Positions 1-6,577 are shown, counted from the first letter of the stretch. The stretch: 8,098 nt of DNA from Ruminococcaceae bacterium UBA1438 (GCA_002329285.1 DCTO01000086.1:2023-10120), one strand, 5' to 3'. Notes: a model not told the origin generated them from the letters alone. A program made the numbers and translations.

Positions 1-704
1 CCTTCGGCGCTCCACTGAAAGCACCGAAGCGCGGCTATGTTTTCATGCTTAAAAGCACGGATTGCGGCATCAGCTGGAGCGAGCCAAAGGATGTCACCAG
101 CATGCTCCTTGCAGAAACGGACGGCGCTTTCGTCGGCGTTTCAGCGGGCACCGGTTTAACCACAAAGGATGGCAGAGTTGTTATTCCTCTTTATTCCGAA
201 AAAGGGCAAAGCTTTTCCGTTTTCAGCATTGATAACGGAGAAACATGGCACAGGATGATAAGAAACCCTTATTCCGAAAACACGGATGAATGGCAGCTTA
301 TTGAGGCTGCGGACGGAACTTTGCTCGGCCTCGGCACCCAGAAAAAATACGGCAAAACCCCGCTTTCCTTTTCTGTTAACGGCGCGAAAAGCTGGGTTAA
401 GGGAAAGCCAACCGCTCTCTTTGCTCCCCCTTGCCAGAAAAGCGTGCTTCAGCTTGGCGATTATGTGCTTTGTTCGCACCCAAGCGGCAGGGAAAGGGAG
501 GATGGCGTAATAACCGTTGGAAAGCTTCGGCGCATCAACGGCAAATTCACTTATATTGATTGGATAAGAGAGCTTGTTATTAACGAGGGCTTTTTCGGCT
601 ATTCCTGCTTAACAAAGCTTGATGAAAAAACCGTGGGCGTTATTTATGAATCTCAACCAAGCAGTTATATTGAATTTAAAACGATTGAATTTGATTTCAG
701 ATAA
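1..704 (+). CDS. Sialidase-like BNR/Asp-box protein, C-terminal part (5' end outside window)
   Basis: The frame is open from base 3 to the TAA at 702-704, so the gene enters from the left edge; the ATG at 45 is internal. The protein reads as a six-bladed beta-propeller of the sialidase superfamily (exo-alpha-sialidases release terminal sialic acids). Numbering from that ATG, Asp boxes are STDCGISW (4-11) and SIDNGETW (61-68), with a decayed one, SVNGAKSW (110-117). By family pattern, E82 would be the catalytic Glu, Y186 in GYSCLTKL the nucleophilic Tyr, and R149 or R151 one triad Arg. The Arg expected about 16 residues after the Glu is not seen (T98, then QKK). The FRIP arginine and catalytic Asp would lie upstream of the window. 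No membrane anchor or sorting motif is seen at the C-terminus. No clear terminator follows. The fold call is firm; true sialidase activity is uncertain. Confidence 0.8.
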   Translation, partial: FGAPLKAPKRGYVFMLKSTDCGISWSEPKDVTSMLLAETDGAFVGVSAGTGLTTKDGRVVIPLYSEKGQSFSVFSIDNGETWHRMIRNPYSENTDEWQLIEAADGTLLGLGTQKKYGKTPLSFSVNGAKSWVKGKPTALFAPPCQKSVLQLGDYVLCSHPSGREREDGVITVGKLRRINGKFTYIDWIRELVINEGFFGYSCLTKLDEKTVGVIYESQPSSYIEFKTIEFDFR

Positions 705-734
705 CTCGGCATTATTCACATTATCGCCGTTAAA

Positions 735-774
735 ACTTTGTTAGTTTTATTGATTGTTTTTATTTTAACAAAGT
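735..774. repeat. Perfect 9-bp inverted repeat around the symporter promoter, candidate operator
   Basis: ACTTTGTTA (735-743) and its exact reverse complement TAACAAAGT (766-774) are separated by 22 bp. The centres are 31 bp apart, close to three helical turns. The left arm sits upstream of the -35 box and the right arm lies between -35 and -10. This suits a dimeric regulator, but no regulator gene is in the window. A role as terminator is unlikely, since no T-run follows and the arms are AT-rich. Confidence 0.4.
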
Positions 775-782
775 ATTATAAT
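754..782 (+). promoter_or_regulatory. Sigma-A promoter for the GPH symporter gene
   Basis: The -10 box TATAAT is at 777-782 and the -35 box TTGTTT at 754-759, with a 17-bp spacer. The -10 is perfect and the -35 has only the TTG half, which fits a regulated promoter. Transcription would begin near 789, giving a leader of about 57 nt. A small dyad, TGTTTCTAAACA (801-812), lies in that leader and could be a second regulatory site. Confidence 0.6.
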
Positions 783-830
783 ATATATGATATGCTGATT
801 TGTTTCTAAACAGCTAATCTATTCTATTTG

Positions 831-838
831 AAAAGGAG
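831..838 (+). promoter_or_regulatory. Ribosome binding site that sets the symporter start
   Basis: AAAAGGAG ends 7 nt before the ATG at 846. An in-frame TTG at 828 lies just upstream of this site and cannot use it, so ATG 846 is chosen. Confidence 0.85.
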
Positions 839-845
839 AAACAGT

Positions 846-2396
846 ATGGGCGAGCAAGCAGCAAAAATTTCAAAAAACACCTATACTAAAGGCGAGCTGA
901 TTGGCTACTTAACAGGTATGTTCGGCCAAAACCTGATTTATCAGGTTGTTGCAGCAGGTCTTGTCAGCTACTATCTCGGAAAAGTTATTTGTATTCCTGC
1001 CGGTGCAGTAAGCGCTATTATCTTCGTTGCAAGAATCTGGGATGCAATAAATGACCTGATGATGGGCACAATTGTTGATAAAACACATTCAAAATGGGGC
1101 AAATGCAGGCCCTATCTTATAATCTTCCCGGCAATAATCGGCTTAATGACGGTGCTTTGCTTCATTAACGGCGATTATCCCGCCGCAAAGGCTGCCGCAG
1201 AGGCGGCAAAAGGCGAGGGCGCTATTTCTGCACAGATGGTTTTCATCGTTGCATGGGCAGCTGCTTCATATATTATTTGGGGCATGCTTTTCACAATCTG
1301 TGATATCCCGCTTTGGGGCATAACTTCTCTTATGACTGAGGATCAGGACGATCGTGCCAAGATTATCGGCCTTGCACGTATTGCAGCAGGCGTTGGCGGA
1401 ATCGGCACGGTTATCAGCTTTATTCCTTCTGCTATCACAGGCTTCTTCCCGAATGCAGAAAATCCGGAAAGAACTGCTTGGATGGCAACAGTTATTGCGG
1501 TTGTTGTTGTTGCAACAATATTCTTTGAATTTGCCGGCGTGGCAACAAAGGAAAGAGTTGCAGGCGAGGCGAAGGAAAAGAAAAGCATTAAGGATAATTT
1601 CGCAACAATGTGGAATTGCAAACCCTTCCGCCAGATTCTTATTTCAGGCGTTCTCAGAAGCCCGCTACAGCTTCTTATGCTCCTTGCTGTTGATCTTCTT
1701 ATGTTCTGCTATCTTGATAATGACACAAAGAATATCTCAAACGATATGCTCATTTTCAAGGTCGCTCTTATAGGTCTGATGGTATTCATCCCGCAGTTCA
1801 CAGCAATGGCAATCACTCCGAATCTTGTTAAGAGATTTGAAAACAAAAAGATTTATAATTTCTATTCAATTGCAGGCGCGGTTCCTTATCTCCTTGTGTT
1901 TGTTGTTTATTTGATATTTAAGGATAACCTCCATTCCTGGCCTGCTGTTATCTGCACCGCAATTCTTATCGGCGGCGCTTCTGCGTCAATGGGCGGCATT
2001 AACGTTATGCAGTCAGTTATGATTGCAGACTGTGTTGATTATGAGGAATATCACAACGGCAACCGCCCGGATGGTATCTTCTTCTCCGGCCAATCATTTT
2101 TAACAAAGCTCTCCGGCGGTATTGCAGCTGCAATTCAGGGCGTTGTTTATGAAATCGTTCATTTTTCAGGGGAAGAGGTTGATGCAATTAAAACTCAGCT
2201 CAGCACCGGCACCCAGCATTTCTATCAGATGGATGGCGGCAGCTATGCAAAAGCAATGTTCTTCCTTATCTCAATTCCGATTGCTATCGGTATGATCGCT
2301 TCCGCAATCCCAATGTTCAAATATGCAATGACCGATAAGCAGCACACTGAAATTCTTGATGCTCTTGTTGAAAAGAGAAAGGGCGAAGCGGAATAA
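846..2396 (+). CDS. GPH-family (MelB-type) sodium:sugar symporter
   Basis: This 516-residue inner-membrane protein belongs to the glycoside-pentoside-hexuronide:cation symporter family within the major facilitator superfamily (12 helices). Family landmarks are ARIWDAINDLMMG (62-74), the cytoplasmic KWGKCRPY (83-90), and DIPLWGITSLMT (153-164). Near the C-terminal third stand DYEEYHNGNRPDGIFFSG and a run of glycine-rich helices. D66, D70, T150 and D153 line up with MelB D55, D59, T121 and D124, the sodium site, so sodium coupling is likely. The MelB sugar residue D19 appears as N29, arguing against a melibiose substrate. An Ala/Lys/Glu-rich loop (about 110-126) between helices 3 and 4 looks longer than in MelB. 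The gene has its own promoter, and the sialidase-like neighbour makes sialic acid or a related glycan sugar a candidate substrate, by adjacency only. The family call is firm; the substrate is unknown. Confidence 0.93.
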   Translation: MGEQAAKISKNTYTKGELIGYLTGMFGQNLIYQVVAAGLVSYYLGKVICIPAGAVSAIIFVARIWDAINDLMMGTIVDKTHSKWGKCRPYLIIFPAIIGLMTVLCFINGDYPAAKAAAEAAKGEGAISAQMVFIVAWAAASYIIWGMLFTICDIPLWGITSLMTEDQDDRAKIIGLARIAAGVGGIGTVISFIPSAITGFFPNAENPERTAWMATVIAVVVVATIFFEFAGVATKERVAGEAKEKKSIKDNFATMWNCKPFRQILISGVLRSPLQLLMLLAVDLLMFCYLDNDTKNISNDMLIFKVALIGLMVFIPQFTAMAITPNLVKRFENKKIYNFYSIAGAVPYLLVFVVYLIFKDNLHSWPAVICTAILIGGASASMGGINVMQSVMIADCVDYEEYHNGNRPDGIFFSGQSFLTKLSGGIAAAIQGVVYEIVHFSGEEVDAIKTQLSTGTQHFYQMDGGSYAKAMFFLISIPIAIGMIASAIPMFKYAMTDKQHTEILDALVEKRKGEAE

Positions 2397-2453
2397 TTTA
2401 TAAGCTTATAAGAGGTTTGAAACCTCATTAATTCCTTCTTACTTATTTTTTTA

Positions 2454-2490
2454 AAAATCCGCAGGGTTAACAGCCCTGCGGATTTTCCTT
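2454..2490. terminator. Bidirectional rho-independent terminator between convergent genes
   Basis: AAAATCCGCAGGG (2454-2466) and CCCTGCGGATTTT (2474-2486) form a perfect 13-bp stem with a 7-nt loop. On the + strand the T-rich tail is TTTTCCTTTT, ending the symporter transcript. On the - strand the arm runs into TTTTTAAAAAAATAAG, which would end the channel/methyltransferase transcript. A minor dyad GAGGTTT-G-AAACCTC (2412-2426) precedes it. Confidence 0.88.
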
Positions 2491-2492
2491 TT

Positions 2493-2518
2493 CGCCTCCC
2501 TTGTGTAAAGGGAGGGCG
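2493..2518. repeat. GC-rich hairpin, possible dispersed-repeat remnant
   Basis: CCTCCCTT (2495-2502) pairs with AAGGGAGG (2508-2515) over a 5-nt loop, and two more pairs form if one G is bulged. There is no T-run on either strand, so it is not itself a good terminator. The sequence CCTCCCTTGTGTAAAGGGAGG resembles, from memory, a short palindrome often repeated between genes in Oscillospiraceae genomes. Only one copy is seen in this window. Confidence 0.45.
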
Positions 2519-2534
2519 TGATTGTTATAAATCT

Positions 2535-3590
2535 TTATTTTTCGATATAAACGCTTGTTGTGGGATAAGCAAAATCAGTGTCGTTATTCTTAATAATTTT
2601 CATTATTCCAAGGTTAACCGTTTCAATAAGCTTGTTGTAATCCTCATAATCAGTTGTGCTTGTGTGGCAGCGGATTTCAATGTTAAGCGAGCTGTCCGCA
2701 TATTCATTAAAGCAAACTCGCAGATTGCGATCGCTTATTGTCGGCTGTGCAAGCAGAAATTCTCTGATTTCGTTTTCACATTTAACCAGCGTCTCTTCAT
2801 CGGTTGAATAAATAAGCCCGATTTTAAAGTTAATAACTCTTTCAATATATCTGGAAAGGTTTGTTATCTCCGCTTCGGAAAGCTTTGAATTCGGCACGGT
2901 AACGGGGCTGCCGTTAAGCTGTCTTAAACGGGTGGAGCGCATTGTGATGTCCTCAACAACGCCCTGAACGTCAGCAGTTTCAATCAAATCGCCCACGTCA
3001 AAGGGTTTATCAAGAATAATGAAAAAGCCGGCAATAAGGTTTTTAAGTGAATTCTGCGCTGCAAGTGAAATTGCAAGTCCGCCTACTCCAAGCCCGGTAA
3101 TCAGCCCGTTAATATTGTATCCCATTTCGGAAACTATCATAACAACGGCAATCGCAATTGTCAGCACCTTTAATATATTTGATATGAATTTAACCGCAAC
3201 GGAATTAACTCTCGGGTCTGATTCCCTTGCGTTGAAAAAGGCGTTAACGTTTTCGGAAACATATGAGATTATGCACCAGCAGATAATCAGAATTGTGAAA
3301 ATCTTAAAACTGTTTAAAACAATCGGCTTATGAAGATTAATATATGTTCCGATAAAAAGGCCAAGCACCGCAATGAAAATCGCAACGGGGTGCAGCAGGC
3401 TTTGCTTAAAGCCGTCCTTAAGCTCAGGCTTTCTGATAAAAAAGACCTTTGCCGCAAAGGATAGTATTCCTTTTGCAATTGCCGTTTTGAAAATCAAAAG
3501 CAGGGCAAAAATAATAATTCCAAGCCCTATGTTGATGTATGGCTGCCATTCTGCAAGCTTATCAAAATAGCCGTTTAATGATTCAAGCAT
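2535..3590 (-). CDS. MscS-family small-conductance mechanosensitive channel
   Basis: This 351-residue membrane channel would open on membrane tension to release solutes during osmotic downshock. Hydrophobic helices are at about 20-39, 66-85, 95-112 and 136-155. The pore helix, 161-190, carries the Gly/Ala pattern GLGVGGLAISLAAQNSLKNL typical of MscS TM3. The beta domain follows with KPFDVGD (195-201) and TVPNSKL (231-237), both family hallmarks, then an alpha/beta cytoplasmic domain to the C-terminus. It is longer than E. coli MscS (286 residues), with about two extra N-terminal helices, more like the larger MscS paralogues. ATG 3590 is chosen because AAAGGAGA (3595-3602) sits 5 nt upstream; a GTG at 3632 would overlap the preceding gene and has no such site. 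It is co-transcribed with the FkbM-family gene, whose stop lies 11 nt upstream. Paralogue identity is not assigned. Confidence 0.93.
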   Translation of the reverse strand: MLESLNGYFDKLAEWQPYINIGLGIIIFALLLIFKTAIAKGILSFAAKVFFIRKPELKDGFKQSLLHPVAIFIAVLGLFIGTYINLHKPIVLNSFKIFTILIICWCIISYVSENVNAFFNARESDPRVNSVAVKFISNILKVLTIAIAVVMIVSEMGYNINGLITGLGVGGLAISLAAQNSLKNLIAGFFIILDKPFDVGDLIETADVQGVVEDITMRSTRLRQLNGSPVTVPNSKLSEAEITNLSRYIERVINFKIGLIYSTDEETLVKCENEIREFLLAQPTISDRNLRVCFNEYADSSLNIEIRCHTSTTDYEDYNKLIETVNLGIMKIIKNNDTDFAYPTTSVYIEK

Positions 3591-3594
3591 AGTT

Positions 3595-3602
3595 TCTCCT
3601 TT
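3595..3602 (-). promoter_or_regulatory. Ribosome binding site of the MscS gene, overlapping the upstream stop codon
   Basis: On the - strand AAAGGAGA ends 4 nt before the ATG at 3590 (GGAG to ATG spacing 5 nt). Its first base is shared with the TGA stop (3602-3604) of the methyltransferase gene. This indicates translational coupling and decides the channel's start. Confidence 0.85.
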
Positions 3603-4660
3603 CAGATTGTGCAGTAAAAATTGCTCTCCCACGCAGGGATGTATGGTGAATGTCTGAAATAAATTCTATAATCCTTATTATATTCCCAAATCTTGAGGGG
3701 AAGGGAAAACATATCCTCATTTCTGTGATATGCGCAGATATAAAGCTTTGGCAAATAAGCCTTAATAGTTTTTTCACAGCCTTCAAGAGCCTTCATCTCT
3801 GCGCCCTCAATATCCATTTTAATAAGAGTAATCTCATCGCTGATAAGGCTGTCAATATCGCAAACCTTAACCGGAACTCCTTCACCGGAAAGGCGTGAAT
3901 TTCTTCCCGCTTTTTTTGAAAACATTAAGATGTCTCGTTTATTCCAGGCTCCGATATTGTAAAGGGAAATGCCTTGCATACCCCTTGTGTTTTTCTCAAG
4001 CTTCGCAAAGTTTTTCGCGTCCGGCTCAAGGGCGTAAATATGCCTGTAAGAATTGCCGCAAAAGCGCGTAAATTCTCGGATTGTGTCGCCGTCATAAGCT
4101 CCTGCATCAATGATACTTTCATCACCTGAAAGGCGAAGAATATCGCGGTAAATGTCATCCTTATTATGCTCGGTAGAGCTGTAAAGGTATTCAACTTTAC
4201 CACTGATTTTAAAATTCAGCACGTTTTGGTAAACCCTTTTGCTCTCATCATCTGCAAGATGCTCAAAAATATATTCAAAATTTTCCCTGTTTTCCTCAAA
4301 GTATGCCCTGGTAAAAAGACCGCCGCCGGCAACGGGAATGTCCGGCGCGATAATCCTGTGTTCTGAATTGATGCGACGGATTCTTTCAAGCATATCCTCA
4401 AGGCGGGTTGCAAAGGCAAGCACAATGTTGAAATCCCCGTGCTTTTCGCAAACCTCGCTGTATTTTAAAACTCTGTGCCCAAGAAAGGAATGCCCCCTCA
4501 CAAATTCATCGCTTGCAAAGATATCGGCAATTTCAATTTCGTTTTCTTCCAGAATCCGGATTATTCTTTCCGCCGCGTTTCCCATTCCGTAAATCGCAAC
4601 GGGCTTGCCATCGTTTTTCAGGAATTCCCAGCAATCTGTTTCGTTAATTTCTAATTTCAT
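3602..4660 (-). CDS. FkbM-family SAM-dependent methyltransferase with N-terminal Rossmann-like domain
   Basis: The protein has 352 residues and no signal peptide, so it is probably cytoplasmic. Residues 19-108 form a nucleotide-binding-like domain beginning VAIYGMGNAAERI (21-33), similar to Rossmann folds in sugar-modifying enzymes. A linker (about 115-175) follows. The methyltransferase domain has SAM motif I DAGAYDGDT (185-193), the acidic ribose-binding E212 in ALEPDAKN, and the FkbM signature KMDIEGAEMKALEG (281-294), with LPKLYICAYH after it. FkbM enzymes O-methylate sugars, polyketides or related metabolites. The acceptor cannot be read here, though two-domain proteins of this kind are often found among polysaccharide genes. 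The start has GGAG (4667-4670) 6 nt upstream and a strong promoter. No glycosyltransferase lies nearby; its operon partner is the MscS channel. The family call is firm; the substrate is unknown. Confidence 0.88.
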   Translation of the reverse strand: MKLEINETDCWEFLKNDGKPVAIYGMGNAAERIIRILEENEIEIADIFASDEFVRGHSFLGHRVLKYSEVCEKHGDFNIVLAFATRLEDMLERIRRINSEHRIIAPDIPVAGGGLFTRAYFEENRENFEYIFEHLADDESKRVYQNVLNFKISGKVEYLYSSTEHNKDDIYRDILRLSGDESIIDAGAYDGDTIREFTRFCGNSYRHIYALEPDAKNFAKLEKNTRGMQGISLYNIGAWNKRDILMFSKKAGRNSRLSGEGVPVKVCDIDSLISDEITLIKMDIEGAEMKALEGCEKTIKAYLPKLYICAYHRNEDMFSLPLKIWEYNKDYRIYFRHSPYIPAWESNFYCTI

Positions 4661-4690
4661 TCGTTTCTCCGCCTGATAATGTCATAAAAC

Positions 4691-4719
4691 ATTATAAAAT
4701 CAGCGTTGGAATATTTCAA
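4691..4719 (-). promoter_or_regulatory. Sigma-A promoter for the methyltransferase-channel operon
   Basis: Read on the - strand, TTGAAA (4714-4719) and TATAAT (4691-4696) are separated by exactly 17 bp. Transcription would begin near 4684, leaving a leader of about 24 nt before the ATG at 4660. Confidence 0.8.
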
Positions 4720-4724
4720 GACCC

Positions 4725-4753
4725 TTTACAAATAATTTTAAAAAGTATATAAT
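4725..4753 (+). promoter_or_regulatory. Sigma-A promoter for the ybeX-phoH-ybeY-era operon
   Basis: TTTACA (4725-4730) and TATAAT (4748-4753) have a 17-bp spacer and match consensus at 11 of 12 positions. Transcription would begin near 4760, about 33 nt before the ybeX start. Its -35 box is only 5 bp from the -35 box of the divergent promoter. Confidence 0.82.
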
Positions 4754-4776
4754 AAACCTGATTATTTATATTTATT

Positions 4777-4781
4777 GGAGG
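4777..4781 (+). promoter_or_regulatory. Ribosome binding site deciding the ybeX start
   Basis: GGAGG is followed by GTTTTGCCTTT and then the ATG at 4793, a somewhat long 11-nt spacing. An in-frame TTG at 4775 overlaps this site and is therefore rejected as the start. Confidence 0.75.
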
Positions 4782-4792
4782 GTTTTGCCTTT

Positions 4793-5596
4793 ATGGCAAG
4801 TTTTTTAAAACGCTTTAGAAAGAATTCCACCGAGGAGGAAATCAAGCAGCTTGTTGATGAGGATGAAGAGGTTGGCGAGCTTGAGGATTCCCAGCGCAAA
4901 ATGATAAATAATATTTTCGAATTTGATGATATCAATGCCGGGGATATTATGACTCATCGTACGGATATTGAGGCCGCGCCTGATGATGCCACCCTGCAGG
5001 AGGTTGCAAATATTGCAATTGAAAACGGCTGCTCCAGAATTCCGGTTTATCATGAGGATTTGGATGATATTATCGGCATAATTTACGTTAAGGATCTCCT
5101 CAAATTCATCGGCGCAAAAATATCCGATGATGAAAACTTAACCGATTATCTGCGCGAGCCGCTCTTCGTTCCTGAAACGATTTCCTGCGGCCGTCTTTTT
5201 GCTCAGATGACGGAAAGCAGAATTCAGCTTGCAATCGTTGTTGATGAATACGGCGGCACCGCCGGACTCGTCACAATGGAGGATATTCTTGAAAGCATCG
5301 TCGGCAATATTCAGGATGAATATGATGATGAGGAGGCTGAAATTCAGCAGCTTGATGAAAACACCTTCATCGTTTACGGAAGCGTTGATATTGAGGAAGC
5401 ATCAAACGTTCTCGGCGAGGAACTTCCGGAGGGGGATTATGACACCGTTGCGGGCTTTGTTATCAACCTGCTCGGCTATCTTCCGGATGAAAAAAGCAGC
5501 GGCGTTTCGGTTGAATATAACAATCTGAAATTCACCGTGCTTGAGGTGCTTGACCGCCGCCTTGAACGCATAAAAATAACGATCAAAAGGGATTAA
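4793..5596 (+). CDS. ybeX: YbeX/CorC-type protein: CBS domain pair plus CorC_HlyC domain
   Basis: This 267-residue soluble protein has no membrane segments. An acidic N-terminal helix region (13-48) leads into CBS domain 1, which runs from DIMTHRTDIEAAP (51-63) to SRIPVYHEDLDDIIGIIYVKDL (81-102). CBS domain 2 contains IQLAIVVDEYGGTAGLVTME (144-163) and EDILESIVGNIQDEYDDE. A C-terminal CorC_HlyC domain (about 186-265) includes GDYDTVAGFVINLLGYLP. It lacks the membrane DUF21/CNNM domain of larger homologues, and so matches E. coli YbeX (292 residues). CBS pairs bind adenine nucleotides. The names CorC and hemolysin C reflect older links to Mg/Co efflux and haemolysis. YbeX has more recently been tied to ribosome maturation, which fits its position 9 nt upstream of phoH and ahead of ybeY and era. 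The role here is inferred from that context. Confidence 0.88.
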   Translation: MASFLKRFRKNSTEEEIKQLVDEDEEVGELEDSQRKMINNIFEFDDINAGDIMTHRTDIEAAPDDATLQEVANIAIENGCSRIPVYHEDLDDIIGIIYVKDLLKFIGAKISDDENLTDYLREPLFVPETISCGRLFAQMTESRIQLAIVVDEYGGTAGLVTMEDILESIVGNIQDEYDDEEAEIQQLDENTFIVYGSVDIEEASNVLGEELPEGDYDTVAGFVINLLGYLPDEKSSGVSVEYNNLKFTVLEVLDRRLERIKITIKRD

Positions 5597-5605
5597 GGTT
5601 TTTTA

Positions 5606-6565
5606 ATGATAGAACAGATTATTAACTTTGATGCCATGGAGCAGGCAGTCAGCCTGTTCGGCTCATTTGATGAAAATATAAAGCTTGTTGAAAAGGAATT
5701 CGGCGTTTCCGTTATCAGCAGGGGCAGCGATTTAAAGGTTGTCGGCGAGGCGGAAAATGTTTCCCTTGCCGTTCGCGCGCTCAACAGCCTTCTTGTTTTG
5801 ATTAATAAAGGGGAAACCCTTTCTGATCAGAACATCCGTTATGTGCTTTCTCTTGTTAAAGAGGGCAATGAGGGCAAGCTTTCAACAATGGCAACGGATT
5901 CAATCTGCATAACTTCAAAGGGCAGGCCGATCAAGCCCAAAACCCTTGGGCAGAAAAAGTATTGCGAGGCGATTGATAAAAACACAATCACCTTCGGTAT
6001 CGGTCCCGCAGGCACGGGAAAAACTTATCTTGCCGTTGCAATGGCGGTTACTGCCTTTCGCGCAAAAGAGGTTAATAAGATAATCCTCACCCGTCCCGCC
6101 GTTGAGGCAGGGGAGAAGCTGGGATTTCTTCCGGGCGATCTTCAAAGCAAGGTTGATCCTTATCTCCGCCCGCTTTATGATGCGCTTTTCGATATGCTCG
6201 GGGCGGAAAATTTTCAGCGTTATCAGGAAAGGGGCTCAATTGAGGTTGCTCCGCTTGCTTATATGAGAGGGCGCACCCTTGATGACAGCTTCATTATCCT
6301 TGATGAGGCTCAAAACACAACTCCGGAGCAGATGAAGATGTTTTTAACCCGTCTCGGCTTCCGCTCAAAGATGGTTGTCACCGGCGATATAACTCAGATT
6401 GATTTGCCGACGGGCAAAAAATCCGGGCTAAAAAAGGTTATCAGAATATTGAAAAATATTGATGATATTGAAATTTGCAAATTCACTGAAAAGGATGTTG
6501 TGCGCCACCGCCTTGTTCAGGATATTATTAAGGCGTATGAAAAGTATGATAATGACAATAAATAG
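5606..6565 (+). CDS. phoH: PhoH-like ATPase (YbeZ/PhoH family)
   Basis: The 319-residue cytoplasmic protein has an N-terminal KH-like or nucleic-acid-binding region (about 1-75, with LKVVGEAENV), then a superfamily-1-helicase-like P-loop domain. Walker A is GPAGTGKT (133-140), and LTRPAVEAGEKLGFLPGDL (161-179) is a PhoH hallmark. Walker B is FIILDEAQ (229-236), followed by NTTPEQMKMFLTRLG, sensor VVTGDITQIDLP (257-268) and the basic VVRHRLVQDII (298-308). All catalytic motifs are intact. The homologue YbeZ is an RNA-associated ATPase that interacts with YbeY, the product of the next gene here. Lower-confidence alternatives such as a toxin-linked PhoH2 are excluded by the absence of a PIN domain. 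The start has only a weak AAGG (5595-5598) overlapping the ybeX stop, suggesting translational coupling. Confidence 0.93.
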   Translation: MIEQIINFDAMEQAVSLFGSFDENIKLVEKEFGVSVISRGSDLKVVGEAENVSLAVRALNSLLVLINKGETLSDQNIRYVLSLVKEGNEGKLSTMATDSICITSKGRPIKPKTLGQKKYCEAIDKNTITFGIGPAGTGKTYLAVAMAVTAFRAKEVNKIILTRPAVEAGEKLGFLPGDLQSKVDPYLRPLYDALFDMLGAENFQRYQERGSIEVAPLAYMRGRTLDDSFIILDEAQNTTPEQMKMFLTRLGFRSKMVVTGDITQIDLPTGKKSGLKKVIRILKNIDDIEICKFTEKDVVRHRLVQDIIKAYEKYDNDNK

Positions 6566-6577
6566 AGGTAAGGTCAA

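Noticed and set aside
156..479. 107-codon minus-strand open frame opposite the sialidase-like gene
   Set aside because: It is antisense to clearly conserved Asp-box coding sequence, has no family features and no promoter.
707..729. CGGC...GCCG dyad after the sialidase-like gene as a terminator
   Set aside because: The stem is only 4 bp with a long loop and no T-run; termination there is not supported.
828..845. TTG start giving a six-residue longer symporter
   Set aside because: The ribosome binding site at 831-838 lies inside this extension and is well placed for ATG 846.
1343..1773. Open frames of 92 and 139 codons on both strands inside the symporter gene
   Set aside because: Composition is low-complexity and the symporter frame is continuous and conserved through the region.
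2412..2426. GAGGTTT-G-AAACCTC as a terminator for the symporter
   Set aside because: The loop is too small for the full stem and no T-run follows; the 13-bp hairpin downstream is far better.
3591..3632. GTG start for the MscS gene inside the methyltransferase gene
   Set aside because: ATG 3590 has a strong ribosome binding site 5 nt upstream and the MscS N-terminus needs no extension.
4775..4792. TTG start for ybeX
   Set aside because: It overlaps the GGAGG that must serve as the ribosome binding site; ATG 4793 fits the family start.
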